Shown here in pieces: positions 11,600 to 22,553 of a stretch of 64,000 nucleotides of DNA; within the stretch, counting starts at the first letter, position 1; the number at the start of each line of letters is the position of its first letter. The stretch is from Ephemerocybe angulata (lineage: Eukaryota; Basidiomycota; Agaricomycetes; Agaricales; Psathyrellaceae), in the NCBI GenBank assembly GCA_013368325.1, contig JAACJK010000120.1:186001-250000 (forward strand). The letters run 5' to 3'. The notes below the pieces were generated by a model. That model was not told the DNA's origin. It was given only the letters and a program-made list of their open reading frames with translations, and did not search any database. Made by a program: the position numbers and the translations under genes.

Positions 11600-12471
11600 G
11601 ATAAGCAGGAACGATAGACAATTTGGTCGAGTGCAGCGAGGAATGGATGCGGCGGCGAGATATGTGCACGCAGAGATAAGTACTTATACTCAGTCCGGGC
11701 ACCTACTTGCTTCACCTACTGAGGTGTGCATATATGTATATATTGGCGGCCTAATGTGCGCGCCTGACAAGGCAGGCAGCTGAAAGGCAGAATGTTTGAC
11801 GCCGACTGCGTCATCTGCACGTTCTCGAAACAGCCTAGTGGTACACGGTGCGCCCCACGCACGCGTTGGAGCAGGTAGTGTATAGGGCCCCCATCCTCCC
11901 TTACACACACCCTATCACCTTCACACCCAGTCAAACTCGAATTTCGGACATTTGATACAATCCAAGATCCCACTACTGCAAGTCCAACACCATCAGAACA
12001 TAAGCGCCCAAATCACCGAAATCACTTCACATACCATCCATCCATCCACTGCCAGGCACATGTACACCCTCTTCTCTCTCCCGTCACATCTGGTCTGGGA
12101 GAACGAATCCCTTACTGTGTTTCGCCCTCGACACGCCCTGGCTCCGACCCAATAGACAATTCAACCGCTTTCAGGGCCGGGACATCTCTACATGTAGGCT
12201 CATCACCTTGCATCGGCAGGTGGTGAACGGTGAGCGACTGAAGCGTAAAGTTCGTGCCGTCACCAAGCTCATAGGGATCCCAACCGTTTTTCTCGGCGTA
12301 GGAGCACATGTTTATACACCTCCAAAAATACACAATTCTACACAGCTCGCAGTACAGTCACTACACACTACACCACAGTACCGGTAACATTGTCCTGACA
12401 AGGTCCACATCCGGATCACTGTCCATTAGTCCGTCCACCCGCTCCGTACGGAAGCACTGTAAGGACCACCC
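11600..12471. promoter_or_regulatory. Upstream region of the I66-like gene, partly duplicated at 15.6-15.83 kb
   Basis: The stretch 11630-11830 matches 15610-15830: GGCGAGATATGTGCA, a GTGTRTATATGTA stretch and GGCNGGCNGCTGAAAG. It is therefore the promoter side of a duplicated gene unit. The segment 12001-12060 (TAAGCGCCCAAATCACCG, ending CCATCCATCCACT) is closely repeated at 15409-15468. No gene lies in the remainder. Confidence 0.6.
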
Positions 12472-13303
12472 TCAGATCTTAAGGTCTCCACTGGTCTTGC
12501 GGGTCTTCTTGAAAATCCAGATGAAGAAAAGCATCAGACAAGCGGCGGCGAAACCCCCAACTGCGCCTCCCGCCAGCGCCGCAGCCTGAACATCCTGTGC
12601 GGTGTACGCGGGAGGCAGAGAGGCTGCCTTAAACTCTTTCACTTCGATAGTCTGGGCAGGTGGGGCTATAAACGCAACACAAACCACTTAATTCCCATTC
12701 AAAGAATCAAAACTTGAGTAGAGTTTAGACTCACCAAGGTCAGGGAACACCTCCCTCCTCTCGATTTGAACTGATTCAAGCTCCCTTGGGCTCAACGCAG
12801 GGGTCGGGTCCAGAAGTACGGGGACATAGGAAGACCCAATGTCTGCAGAAATCTCGACCCTATCAAAGCAGAAAGGGGTTGTGTCCGGACGGTTCACGAA
12901 GGTAAGGGTGAGGGTATGGTCCGTCTCGGGGAGGCCGCTGCTCTCGTATATGGGGTGGCCCCAAATCGGAGCGGGGAACGCGCGCTGACTGAGTGTGCCG
13001 GCGCGTGCACCATTGTCGAGGTCGAAGTCGATTCGCGCGGTGTCGGCAGGTGATGTCGCTGTAGGAATCGTGGCATAAATCACGATGTATTTTCCTGGGG
13101 GTGAAGTGTAATGTAATGTTAGGTTTGAGTTGGAAACACGTATAGTGTACTAGAGGCTTACCGCGGAAGTTGAGCTTTACGGAGGCACCGTCAGTGCTCG
13201 TGCAGTGGGTTCCTCCGCCATACTCTTGAGGTGCGTTCTGTACCGTCCAGCCGGAGCTATACACATAGTGCGAGTCGGTGTCGTCAGCGTTGATAGTAGA
13301 CAT
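12472..13303 (-). CDS. Single-pass membrane protein with beta-sandwich ectodomain
   Basis: Exons 13303-13162, 13094-12735 and 12665-12472 give 231 aa. The N-terminal part has DDTDSHYVYSSGWTVQ and GGGTHCTSTDGASVKLNF, followed by a Thr-rich beta stretch (IYATIPTAT, HTLTLTFVN). This layout recurs widely in Agaricomycete membrane proteins of unknown function. One transmembrane helix (about residues 193-217, AAALAGGAVGGFAAACLMLF plus FIWIF) precedes a short basic tail (KKTRKTSGD). I see no signal peptide, so an N-out topology with an uncleaved anchor is inferred. The two introns are phase 1 with GTAAGC and GTGAGT donors. The function is unknown; a cell-surface carbohydrate-binding role is a guess. 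Confidence 0.72.
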
Positions 13304-14310
13304 CTTCGTTAGGGCGTAGACTGGCTGTGGCTACAAAAGGAAAGAGAATTGTAGAATGCGGGGAACCTGGGACTGGGATAAACGATCCAAAATCCTCGCC
13401 CATATATATATTCCCTCGGCTGCCTGGCAGATGCCTATCATCGGCCTCGCACATGGCCATCTGAACCAATCCGAGCATTGCCGGACTCATGTAGTAAGCC
13501 CCGCGATCATCTCATCCACGACGGCCTGCTACGCCCGTCTCTTACTGTTGCAACAGTATGGAAGGCTACTCTAAAGCCATGAGGAACATGGAACTACTAT
13601 ACATACCCCTGAGATCAGGCTTGGTAAAGGCGGCTTTGGGGCGAACGAGTACTAAGCAATGCAGTGCGTAATACTTACTTCCTCCTGGGAAGTACCGCAC
13701 TTCGATCATGTCACTAGTGTGTTGTCGGGTGATCTTCGAAGAGCTGAGCAGCCTTCTGTTGGCTGCATCGGATATCGTGGAATATGTTCTTTGATGGCAA
13801 TCAAATGGCAATGAACCTGACCAACTCGGAGAGGTTCTTTGGTAAAGTGTCCTCAGGCCGAGCCGGACGTGGGGTCGATCAGACCAACAGTCTGTATCCC
13901 AGAGAAGCGGGCCCGCTATAATATACACACCGATATACGTGTCGAATACTTACCCTACGCACTCACTGGCGTTATGAGCGCTTAACTACATTCTCTGCTT
14001 ACACTACTTCTATCTCCTCTAGTGCACAATTGTCATGAGCTCGAGGAGCTTCATGTTGCCCTAGGTGGGGTGACCAATACATTGATCAAAATCAATGGTC
14101 GAGCCCACGCTGTCTCACCTTTCCATTATCTCAGGACTAGGCTCCTCGAACTTTGCGTACTTATTAGGCGCCCGCGCTTGGGCCAGGCCTCGGGTGATGG
14201 CGTGACCATATTTGGCATTCCTAGTCCACGTTAAGCATTTCTCGCCTTCACCTGTATAAGCTTGACATGCCTTGCGTTCCCAACCGATAATACGGAAATT
14301 AACCTGGGGC
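13304..14310. other. No gene seen
   Basis: This is the upstream side of the membrane-protein gene followed by intergenic DNA. The segment 14160-14222 resembles 725-780 and contains a TTAGGCGCCC copy of the dispersed motif described in the findings. Confidence 0.4.
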
Positions 14311-14312
14311 TT

Positions 14313-14356
14313 CCGAGTCGGTGACCTTGATCTAAGAACTCAATTGCCGAGATCAC
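14313..14356. repeat. Inverted-repeat element copy (GGTGACC ... CCGAGATCAC)
   Basis: The arm GTCGGTGACCT is followed by CTAAG and then CCGAGATCAC. Related copies lie at 15391-15431 (ATTTCGGTGACCT ... CCCCGAAATCAC), 16225-16270 and around 12001-12020. This copy ends about 75 bp before the ATG at 14432, so it may be a promoter element of that gene. Confidence 0.5.
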
Positions 14357-14431
14357 AGCCCTGTTCACTGGTCACAGCACTTTCTCGACCATCTATACTA
14401 CCCACCTCTTCCCCTCCACTCCATCTCATCC

Positions 14432-15254
14432 ATGGCAAACCCAGACGAAGCCTACGACCAAGACCTGACAAGGCTTATCGCAACTTTCAACGGAATTCTA
14501 GGCGACCCATCATCCACGCACTCCTCCATTACCTCCGCCATCCTCGCCGAGGTGACCCTAGCACTCCCACAAGCACTCGCCTTGTCAGTCTGGGCGACCG
14601 TCTCTCGTAACCCCACTCATGTCGATTCCATCCTCTCGAAGCTCAACACGGTCGTTGACGACGAGCGGCTCCAGAGCCTCGAGGTCGTCGGAGGCGAGGA
14701 CGGGCCTGAAGAGTTCCTCTGTGCATTCTACAGGCTCCTCAACGAGATTATCAGCGATAATCTCCATATCGAGCTTGGAGATGTGGAGGAGCGGGTTCTC
14801 ACCCTCAACGAAAGGAATCCAGTTCTGACAGCTGCGCTCCTCCAGGCGGTTGGCCTGAACGTGGGGCTTATAGATTCGGAGCCTCATGTGTGGATGATCC
14901 AGAAGGCCTTGGGACTCGATAATACTGTGCAGGACCCGAGGGAAGCTCTGGCCGTTGCTGCATTGATTGTGTTCGAAGTGATGGGGGCGGAGCGTGTGAC
15001 GAGCGAGGTGGCTGAAGCTGGAGAGGAGACATACGACGATGTGATCAAGGCTTTGACTGCGCTTAAAGATGGCGGTGTGGTTAGGGATGCCAATGCTCTC
15101 GTTTTAATCAAAGTACGTTTCTACTTAGTCATGGCTGATACTTTGTGGGTTCTAACGCGAGTCCCTTCTTGCACAGAGTGTTGTCGGGAATGCTGAGCGA
15201 AAGGTGAACGAGTTTAAAACGGGCGAAGAGGCATGGTCATCTCTCTTCGCCTAG
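14432..15254 (+). CDS. Uncharacterised helical cytosolic protein
   Basis: Exons 14432-15112 and 15177-15254 give 252 aa. The 64-bp intron has a GTACGT donor, a CTGAT branch site and a CACAG acceptor, and splicing adds SVVGNAERKVNEFKTGEEAW before the stop. The protein is acidic, leucine- and alanine-rich and predicted almost wholly helical (ALALSVWATVS, PVLTAALLQAVGL, REALAVAALIVFEVMG). It has no signal peptide, membrane segment or metal motif. I do not recognise a family. It lies between the membrane-protein gene and an I66-like pseudogene, with an inverted-repeat element in its promoter. It reads as a real gene because the frame is long, the intron is clean and codon choice is even. Confidence 0.7.
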
Positions 15255-15484
15255 TCACCATATAAGTATGATCTAAGCCACATCTTCTTGATGCTAGCAT
15301 GAGGGTATTCGACCTGAACATATAAAATGTATAGAGTGATACTTCTCGTTAGCTGCTCTCGCAGGGCTCGGGCGACGTGGGGATCCTTAAATTTCGGTGA
15401 CCTGGACATAAGCACCCAAATCCCCGAAATCACTTCACACATGCCCTCCATCCATCCACTACCAGCCACACACACACTGCGCTC

Positions 15485-15830
15485 CCGCCGTCACAGAGTC
15501 TTGTCAGGCGGGCCCTCGACATTCCACGACTCTGGCCAAGGGACAATGCGACCAATCTGCCGGTTTACTCGTCTCAATTTCAGACGGCACTGCCGTCTGG
15601 GATCGATGGGTAGTTTGGTGGAATGCAGCTAGGAATGGGTACACGGCGAGATATGTGCATAGGAATATTGATACCCGTGTCCCGGGCGCGTATTCGCTTC
15701 ACTTAGCGAAATGTGTATATATGTACATAATTAATGTGCTCATCTGAAAAGGCGGGCGGCTGAAAGACAGAGTGTTCAATACCGGTGACTGCGTAATCCA
15801 TACGTCTCGAGATTAGAGACACCCAGCGAG
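15485..15830 (-). pseudogene. Remnant of an I66-like beta-trefoil gene and its promoter
   Basis: On the minus strand, 15620-15485 resembles exon 1 of the gene at 11599: the AGACGGCA start region, AAACCGGCA, CTTGGCCAG and GACAAGACTC blocks align. Stops and frameshifts break the frame. Upstream of the former start, 15620-15830 matches the intact gene's promoter at 11630-11830. Only the 5' end of the gene is left. Confidence 0.55.
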
Positions 15831-16571
15831 GCTGGCAACGCCGTCCTTGTTTGCACTGGTATCGTGCAAGGCGCGGGCTCGGCGGCGGACCCCCCAGCCA
15901 ATGGGCCAAGACAGCCATACCACGGCCCAGTCCTAGGCGCTTATCCCAGCTACCATCTAAGCGCCTGTACCTAAATGGCGTATCTACCATCTGTGGCTTA
16001 AGCTTATCTCTTGACCTATCGTCCTAGATCCGAGAGGCCCCATTAATCAGTGGAAGCAAGTCTATCTAATTATAGCAAAATAACCGGAAGCACGACCCAA
16101 ATCCTCGGAGCCGAATGGGTAACGCACCCTGGGTCCCACATAAACTCGAATTCGAGACAGGGTATAGTCGATCCTGCAATAAGTTCAACACTCAGGGTAT
16201 CGAAGCGTTATCAGAAGCTTTAAACTCCGTGACCTGGATTTAAGGCTTAAGCATCCAAATCACCGAAATCCCATCCCCGATAATTGAACCTTTTCGCATA
16301 GAAAGTTAGATGGTGTACCATTTATAGAAGCACAGGAAAAACCAAGGAAAAACATCGGTGGTGGCTTTGGGCGCTTATCTGATCACACTGATTCATACAC
16401 GTACCTCACAGGCTTCCTAGTCGCGAAATTGCTCAACTGCAGCGGGAGTACCAATAGACTACATATATGGCGCGGGATGATAAGGAAACTGAAAAGTATG
16501 TAGAAGCTCGTGAGATAGCTCTAAGGAGGGTGATGGTGAATGCGTCCGCATTATGCTTGATCTTGGCTTGA
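15831..16571. other. Intergenic; a 9-bp hairpin of the dispersed GGCGCTTA motif
   Basis: The segment 15935-15966 holds AGGCGCTTA and its exact complement TAAGCGCCT, 14 bp apart. The segment 16225-16270 is another copy of the GTGACCTGGA ... TCACCGAAAT element. I see no gene. Confidence 0.5.
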
Positions 16572-19500
16572 TCAGTAACCAAAGTGCACATATGGGACCC
16601 ACGCGAATAACGACTCCTCCGATTCTCCAAGACGCCTCCTTAATGCCTGCATAGCATGGTGAAGAGCGTGGGCGGAGTTTGACCCATCGAATCTACCTCT
16701 AGCATCACCGTCCTTCAGGAGATATCGATAGAAGTCAACGGCCACCTCCGGTGCATTTCGGTCTCCAATAGACCACATCGTCGCTACTACTCGGCGATAC
16801 CCCGCCGCGAGCATTCCAGCAGCCAGATGGACCGCTTCATTAGAGAGCTTCTCATCCCCTGCACTCGTCTCGCACGCAGAGAGAAACGCGAGGTCGGCGT
16901 TTTTGAGGTTCTCTCGTATAATGGTACCAAGGTCAAGGGCGCCATTGTGGAAAAGGAAGCGACTTTGAAGCGGCTCGTTGGCGTTCTGTGAAGCGTGGCA
17001 AGCGAGATGGATACTGGTGTAGTTCTTCATGTTCTTGAGGCATTTCTTGACAGAAACCGCCTTGCCTTCATGTTTCAACACTCGCACATTTGTCCCGGAC
17101 ACCAAGGTGTGGACCGACTGCACCTCACGACTTGTTCCGGGGATGGGGTTGGCACCTGGGGCGATAACTTGACTGATTAGGCACAGTCCGGATTTCTCGT
17201 TGCCCACTGTCAAAGCGGGGCCTTTGAGTCTGCTGGTGAGTGCGGACACAGTCGGAGTGTATGACGAGACCGCGTAGTCCAGGACGGTCTCAGATACGCC
17301 CCTTCCGTATATCCCAGCCGCATGGAGGGGGAGGAATGACAGAGGTCCTGTGGGACACCACCAAATCCGCGGCAGCGTTGATTCTGCCCCTTGGCTGACC
17401 TTCTGGGCATAATCAGTAGCCGAATATTGTATAGCGAAAATACTCACCAGAAGCTCAAGTGTCTCTAATATTGGTTTGACCACCTCGACCCACAGCCCGC
17501 GAAGGATATCATGAACTGGATTTCCACCCCGCCCCCTCCGTAAGACGGGTCTCACCGCCCTTTCTCCCACTTCTTCGTCCAGATCGGCGATGATATTGCT
17601 TGCTCGGTCACGGAGCTGATGCGATTTCAGCGTATCGCTCAGACCGTTTCGATATCTCTGCGCCTTTTCCTCAGAGAAACTGTCAAGGGGGATGTGGAGG
17701 ATATTGTGTCCAGAACGAAGGACAAGGGCGTCGCATCGGTCTTTCGAAACATTGATCACGACGACATATCCAGATTCTGGGAGGTGCTGCAGTATGGTCG
17801 AGCACGGCGTGGGCATCATGAACGTCTCGAGCCCAGAGATAGCTCTCGCCTCTGTGAGGAGGCCTTCCCACTCCTTCGCGAGATCCAGGTGGGCCCTGTT
17901 CTCGTTCTCAGCCGTGATCCTCTCCATGAGTGGGATACCGACGTGAGGTTGGGCCCTGGCTAGTCCCGCAGGCTCCAGCTGTGCAGCCACCTCCGTGATC
18001 CGCTGCGCAAGCTCGCTGTGCTTCGCCAGTATGAGGGTGTCAACTGGTGTCCGAAGATTTGTGAGCTGACCCCAAACAAGGCAGCGACCTTTCTCAAGCC
18101 ACTCCAGTGCTCTCATTGGGCGACCGAGTGCGCACGCTGCAGACGCGGCCTCCAGAGGGAGCTCTGAGAAATCTTGGAGCTGGGTATAGCGAAGCTGTAT
18201 GGTCTGTTCGAGACCAGCGGTTGATGTAAGGAGTCGAATGGCATAGTCAAAGGCTGTAAGGGTATCCGCTGACTGGGGAAAGTGACGATGTCGCAGACGA
18301 GCCCAAAGAGCCGCTGCACTCAGCCTCGTGCGGGGGTGGCCAACATTTCCAATGGCGGCAACCTTGAGGTGGGATATGCATGCCTCGAGCTTTTCCGAGT
18401 CGTTGTCGTGACAGTAAAAATCATACAGCAGGGTGCTGAGATGGTACAGAAAGACTGGGAATGTTGCATGACGCTCGGGAACTAGCTGCATGGCTCTACA
18501 TGCACACGAGACGGCTTCAACAAGGTCTTCAATATTGCCCGAGCGCTCAAAACGGGACTTGAGGAATGTTCCAAGACCACTGAGCCATGTTGGTAGGTTT
18601 GCATGGTCATTTGGAGTGAGGTCTACGGCTCTTCGCTGACACAACAATGCTTCCGCGAGATCCACATCATTATCAGTGAGCTCGAACCGGGAATGAAGCG
18701 CCATTCCGAGGTTGCTGAGTCTGCCCGGTAGCATTGCATGACCTTCGGGAGTCATCTGCGTGGCCTTTCGGAAGTGTGAAATAGACTCGTTGATGTCGGT
18801 CAGGTGTCTGGTATCCTGAAAGCGGTAGTGAAATGCTGCTCCTAGGTTGCTGGTATATGCTGGTAGGTATTCATGATCCTTCGGTGCCATCTCCAGGGCT
18901 CTTTCAAAGCATGATATAGCTTCGGTCAAGTCCTCAATATCGCCAGTTCGTTTAAAGCGAGACTGGAATGCCGACCCGAGATCGGCCAACACCTCTGGCA
19001 AGCTCGTCCCTCCCTCTGGACTCAGTGTTACGGCCTTTTGAGAATATGCTATGGCCTCGGAGATGTCCACGAGGTCCCCTGTACGTTCGAAGCGGGCATG
19101 GAATGATGCTCCGAGATTCAGGAGCCTAATTGGCAGGTCAGGATCACCCCCTTGGGTCAATCTGAGGGCCTCTCGATTCCATAGGATGGCCTCGGTGAGG
19201 TTCTCGATACTACCAGTGCGCTTAAAGCGAGCGAGCAATGATAAGCCGAGGTTGCTAAGGAGACCTGGCGCCTTGGGGTCGTCCTTCCAAGTATTCCGCA
19301 CAACAACGCTATGGCAGTTAACAGCTTCATCAAGGTCGGCAAGATCCCCGGTGATCTCAGCGCGCTCATATCCAAGGACGCATAGCCAGGGACGTAAGTG
19401 CGCATCGGGCTTGGGGTTATACCGTGCCGCTGCATTCGGGTGCACTCTTGGTGTATGGGGTTGTGGCATTCCATCCCGGAGTGCCTCTATCGCCCGAGTT

Positions 19501-19817
19501 AGATTTGTGACGCTGCCTGTCTCCTCATATCGAGCTAAGTGGGCTTGACCCTCATCGAAATGTGGGCTACGAGGATCTGGATCGTCGAAGACCGACAAGC
19601 TAACAAAGGACTTTAGATTTCCGATTAATAGCTCAGGTACATCGCTATAGCGTACCATTGACCCATCCTGAATGGCAGTTCTGAGTGAGCGTGGGTTCGT
19701 GAAAGTGGGTAGTGAGGTGAGAGTATTTGAGTCCTTATATACGTGTAGCATCGTGGCCCAGTGATACCAATCGGAAGATAAATCAGATGCCGTGATGGGA
19801 GCAAGATGGGAGTTCAA
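16572..19817 (-). CDS. TPR-CHAT protease (CHAT gene 1), intact
   Basis: Exons 19817-17448 and 17402-16572 give 1066 aa. The 45-bp intron (17447-17403) is in frame without stops but has a GTGAGT donor, a CTGAT branch site and a CCCAG acceptor. Both other CHAT genes here have an intron at the same place. About seven 45-aa TPR-like repeats (TGDIEDLTEAIS ... LPAYTSNLGAAF) are followed by a helical linker (GLEQTIQLRYTQ, ALEWLEKGRCLVWGQL) and a C-terminal CHAT domain (RIWWCPTGPLSFLPLHAAGI). The caspase-like dyad is present: His in HLACHASQN (codon 16997-16995) and Cys in FLSACETSAG (codon 16874-16872). CHAT domains are clan CD cysteine proteases. It is cytosolic, with no signal peptide. The start is the first in-frame ATG; a later one (MVRYSDVPELL) is possible. 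An alternating-His gene lies 1.9 kb upstream on the same strand. Confidence 0.9.
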   Translation of the reverse strand: MNSHLAPITASDLSSDWYHWATMLHVYKDSNTLTSLPTFTNPRSLRTAIQDGSMVRYSDVPELLIGNLKSFVSLSVFDDPDPRSPHFDEGQAHLARYEETGSVTNLTRAIEALRDGMPQPHTPRVHPNAAARYNPKPDAHLRPWLCVLGYERAEITGDLADLDEAVNCHSVVVRNTWKDDPKAPGLLSNLGLSLLARFKRTGSIENLTEAILWNREALRLTQGGDPDLPIRLLNLGASFHARFERTGDLVDISEAIAYSQKAVTLSPEGGTSLPEVLADLGSAFQSRFKRTGDIEDLTEAISCFERALEMAPKDHEYLPAYTSNLGAAFHYRFQDTRHLTDINESISHFRKATQMTPEGHAMLPGRLSNLGMALHSRFELTDNDVDLAEALLCQRRAVDLTPNDHANLPTWLSGLGTFLKSRFERSGNIEDLVEAVSCACRAMQLVPERHATFPVFLYHLSTLLYDFYCHDNDSEKLEACISHLKVAAIGNVGHPRTRLSAAALWARLRHRHFPQSADTLTAFDYAIRLLTSTAGLEQTIQLRYTQLQDFSELPLEAASAACALGRPMRALEWLEKGRCLVWGQLTNLRTPVDTLILAKHSELAQRITEVAAQLEPAGLARAQPHVGIPLMERITAENENRAHLDLAKEWEGLLTEARAISGLETFMMPTPCSTILQHLPESGYVVVINVSKDRCDALVLRSGHNILHIPLDSFSEEKAQRYRNGLSDTLKSHQLRDRASNIIADLDEEVGERAVRPVLRRGRGGNPVHDILRGLWVEVVKPILETLELLVSIFAIQYSATDYAQKVSQGAESTLPRIWWCPTGPLSFLPLHAAGIYGRGVSETVLDYAVSSYTPTVSALTSRLKGPALTVGNEKSGLCLISQVIAPGANPIPGTSREVQSVHTLVSGTNVRVLKHEGKAVSVKKCLKNMKNYTSIHLACHASQNANEPLQSRFLFHNGALDLGTIIRENLKNADLAFLSACETSAGDEKLSNEAVHLAAGMLAAGYRRVVATMWSIGDRNAPEVAVDFYRYLLKDGDARGRFDGSNSAHALHHAMQALRRRLGESEESLFAWVPYVHFGY

Positions 19818-21751
19818 TCAGAACGAAGTGTCGAGGCAAGTACATTTAGGCGCCGGTGGAATGGGTCGTGGTTTGCGACCAAACAGTGGCATTTTTCTTA
19901 ACAATTTAGCTGGACACTGACGGGGACCTAGAATATAGGCGCGCGTTTGGATAAGTGCCATCAGTCAACACGGAACTGCCAGTAGGATGAAATTTCGAAG
20001 CCCAACACGAGCGGCTAACTTAGGCATAACTTTGGCTCCGAGAAGGGCCCGGATATCAGAGTGCAGTGCAGTGCGTGAGAGGTACAACCTATAATCTATC
20101 CCTGAAGTCGCATAGCCATGGAACTTCGAGCACACTGCATGTACTCATCTAGGCAAGATCTTCAAGGAGGTACTAGACGCCCGGGGAGGCGACTCATGGG
20201 CTGGCACCTTTCAATCTCTTCCGAGTAAACTCACCGTCGCATGTCCAAGTTATGAGAGTAGTACTGGTGGACACATAATAGAGACCTATATTTTCTTAGA
20301 TACGAGTGGGCGCTTATTCGCATTCAGTCCAGGCAGTCGCCGCAAAACGAGCCCTCGAAGACCCACTGATACTCTATATGATTGGCGAATGCCGTCTATG
20401 CCTCTCCTCCTCTGCAGAGCAACGCGCAGGAGGAAGCCGCTCCCGTCCTCGCCGCCCTCATCGTATTGGCCCAAGTCCTAGGAGGTAACGCGGGAAGTAG
20501 TAGTGATATCCAGAGGCAGCGGGAAGGAGGACGGATGACTCGGAGGAGGGGACGACGGACAGTCTACTATGAAGGTGGGATAGAACGTTGACGGCGTTTG
20601 GAGATGGTAGTGTGGTGCAGTGCACTGGGGCTTGATCGCTGGAGGACAATTGTCTGATAGTCCCCTCCGAGGTTCGCGACGACTTTCTCCTCAGCTGAGT
20701 CCATGCATCCCACAGAGCGCCTACATCTTTCATGATAGTCCACTAGACATTGGGTTAACGTGCGCCGGGGTACATCGCGAAGTTGAAATGCAGAATCGCT
20801 TGTCCTCTGCGTATATGTGCAATGCAAAACCATCACTTCGACGTGCTCCCAAAGGTCAAAGAAGGGACAAAGCGAAAGGGGAAAGGAGAAATAAAGAAAC
20901 GCACGCGGCTAGACTTTCTGAGGGAGCCGTAGGGTCCTACAGAGGAGTATAACTGGAAGAATCTGAAAAGCCTCAGTCGCTACTGTTGGTAGAGTAAAAG
21001 GCGGGATAGTCCAATTGGGCACTCCACACTTTGTCTCCCTCTTGCTGTATTCGACTAGATTTTACACTGATAGCGTGAGTGCAAGGTCGTGCAGAACGAT
21101 TAGATACCGCCGGCTTTTCTACTCATCTTCTCCAGACACTTAATATTTACCCAGTGATTGGTAGTAGAGGGTGAGTGAGCGCGGGACGTAACTTGAAATT
21201 GGCCCGGAGTTCTCTGAGACTCGCGGGGATACTAAGCAAGCCTTATAGAACCACTTACCGACCAAGCGCAACATTGGTGTGACTTAACCACTCCTTGGTC
21301 GCACCAGTCAACCAAGGTACAACGAGAACGATGCGGTATTCTCTTTCGTTGGAAACGAATCCACCAATCGTGCTGATATACGGCGGGTGGAGCGCTGTTG
21401 AGCATAAACCAAAACGGCTATGTACATAATACACACTCAGGCTCCCCCGGGATGACGGTTGCCTGCCGAATTTGAGGTAAGTGGGTCCTTGAAAACAATC
21501 CTCGACCCCACGATATATCCATTCTTGGGGAGGGATAGGGGCGTTACGCGCTCGATTCGCTGGCACTTCGATTTTGCGCGCAGGCGGCCCTAAATCTGTT
21601 TGGAGACTTGAAACTTGCAGACTGCATGAGGGGGGAACCAAAGCACGGTTCTCACTCCAAATATGGCGACGAAACCCGATATTTATATTTTATTCAAGCT
21701 GAACACGAACCTAGGCCAGAAGTCGACATTTTGTAGTACGAGGGTCAACGG
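19818..21751. other. Intergenic region between CHAT gene 1 and its upstream neighbour
   Basis: The only recognisable coding relic is the I66-like fragment at 20590-20730. Two dispersed GGCGC motif copies lie here: TTTAGGCGCC at 19845 and GGGCGCTTA at 20309. Confidence 0.4.
20590..20730 (-). pseudogene. Fragment of an I66-like beta-trefoil gene
   Basis: The minus-strand translation includes AEEKVVANLGGDYQTIVLQ, close to DEEKVVVNLNGGIAIL in exon 2 of the intact gene at 11.0-11.6 kb. I cannot find flanking exons with an open frame, so this is a decayed fragment. Confidence 0.5.
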
Positions 21752-22553
21752 TCAATCTGAGAAAAAAAAAAAAAAAAGTGGAAGCCCCCTCCCGCCCCCC
21801 GCCCCCCGCCGCGCAGCGACGACGGGCGCTCTCCGCCGACCACCGACTTCATCAACGGGCCCGTTCTGGACTCTCCTGCTACGATGAAAGTGAACGTGGA
21901 CATGAATGTGCTCGTGCCTATGCCTCTCGACGTTCCCTCCCGCCGCAATGATATCAACGTCCCGAAAGACGAGATTCTCCGCGCCCTGGAAGATATGGCT
22001 CCCAGGGCCCCCAGTGGCCGTACGGTCTTCACGCAGTCCCAGTCGAGATGATGATGCGCCTGTAGTACAACTAATCAGCACCAGGCTCGAGTTGTTGTGA
22101 CCCCTCCACTCGCGTCCACGCTGCCGATGGGCCTCGCGCACCGACTCGGCGACGACCGCTATTACGCATGCCTTTTACTTCTCGATACTCATATACTACC
22201 ATCTACTGAAATGTGAAACCAATGCAAATAATATTTGGGAAATTACAGACAAGTTACACATACATTGGTGTACATTAGGGGAAATTGGTTTGGGGCGAAC
22301 TAAAGTCCTCTAAACTTGACCAAGTTGGACTAATATGAGAAATTTGGTAAAAGGGGTTTTCCCTGATGTGATGTGCATCAATACATACCGCGTTTCCTGA
22401 CGCCTGCCCATGGGAAGGGAGGGGACGCAACGTACCTCGAACGCGATCAGCGCCCAACCCCACCGCTCCCAGTTCAATCCTGAGCCTCTTCCTCCTCTGC
22501 AGATTCGCGTTACGGGCGGCCTTGTGCTTCGCCGAGTTGAGTGTACCCTTCAT
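21752..22553 (-). CDS. Alternating-His small protein, copy C (upstream partner of CHAT gene 1)
   Basis: Exons 22553-22436 and 22158-21752 give 174 aa. Exon 1 is basic: MKGTLNSAKHKAARNANLQ, then RRKRLRIELG and GLGADRVRG, ending in phase 1 at a GTACGT donor. Exon 2 opens AVVAESVREAHRQRG and then has HIFQGAENLVFRDVDIIAAG followed by GNVERHRHEHIHVHVHFH. The alternating His pattern puts all His on one face of a beta-strand. The GAEN...AGGN core resembles short beta-arch or amyloid-type motifs near NACHT and other signalling proteins in Agaricomycetes; that link is inference. The tail ends in poly-Phe coded by a T tract. There is no signal peptide. The CHAT gene 1 start is 1.9 kb downstream on the same strand. 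Confidence 0.65.

Noticed and set aside
19051..19548. Plus-strand frame of 165 aa inside CHAT gene 1
   Set aside because: It is a shadow of the TPR repeats on the opposite strand, with no domain of its own.
21752..22553. Gasdermin-like pore protein as the CHAT partner
   Set aside because: The small proteins show no gasdermin-like length or beta-sheet pattern; only the idea of a co-located protease target is kept.
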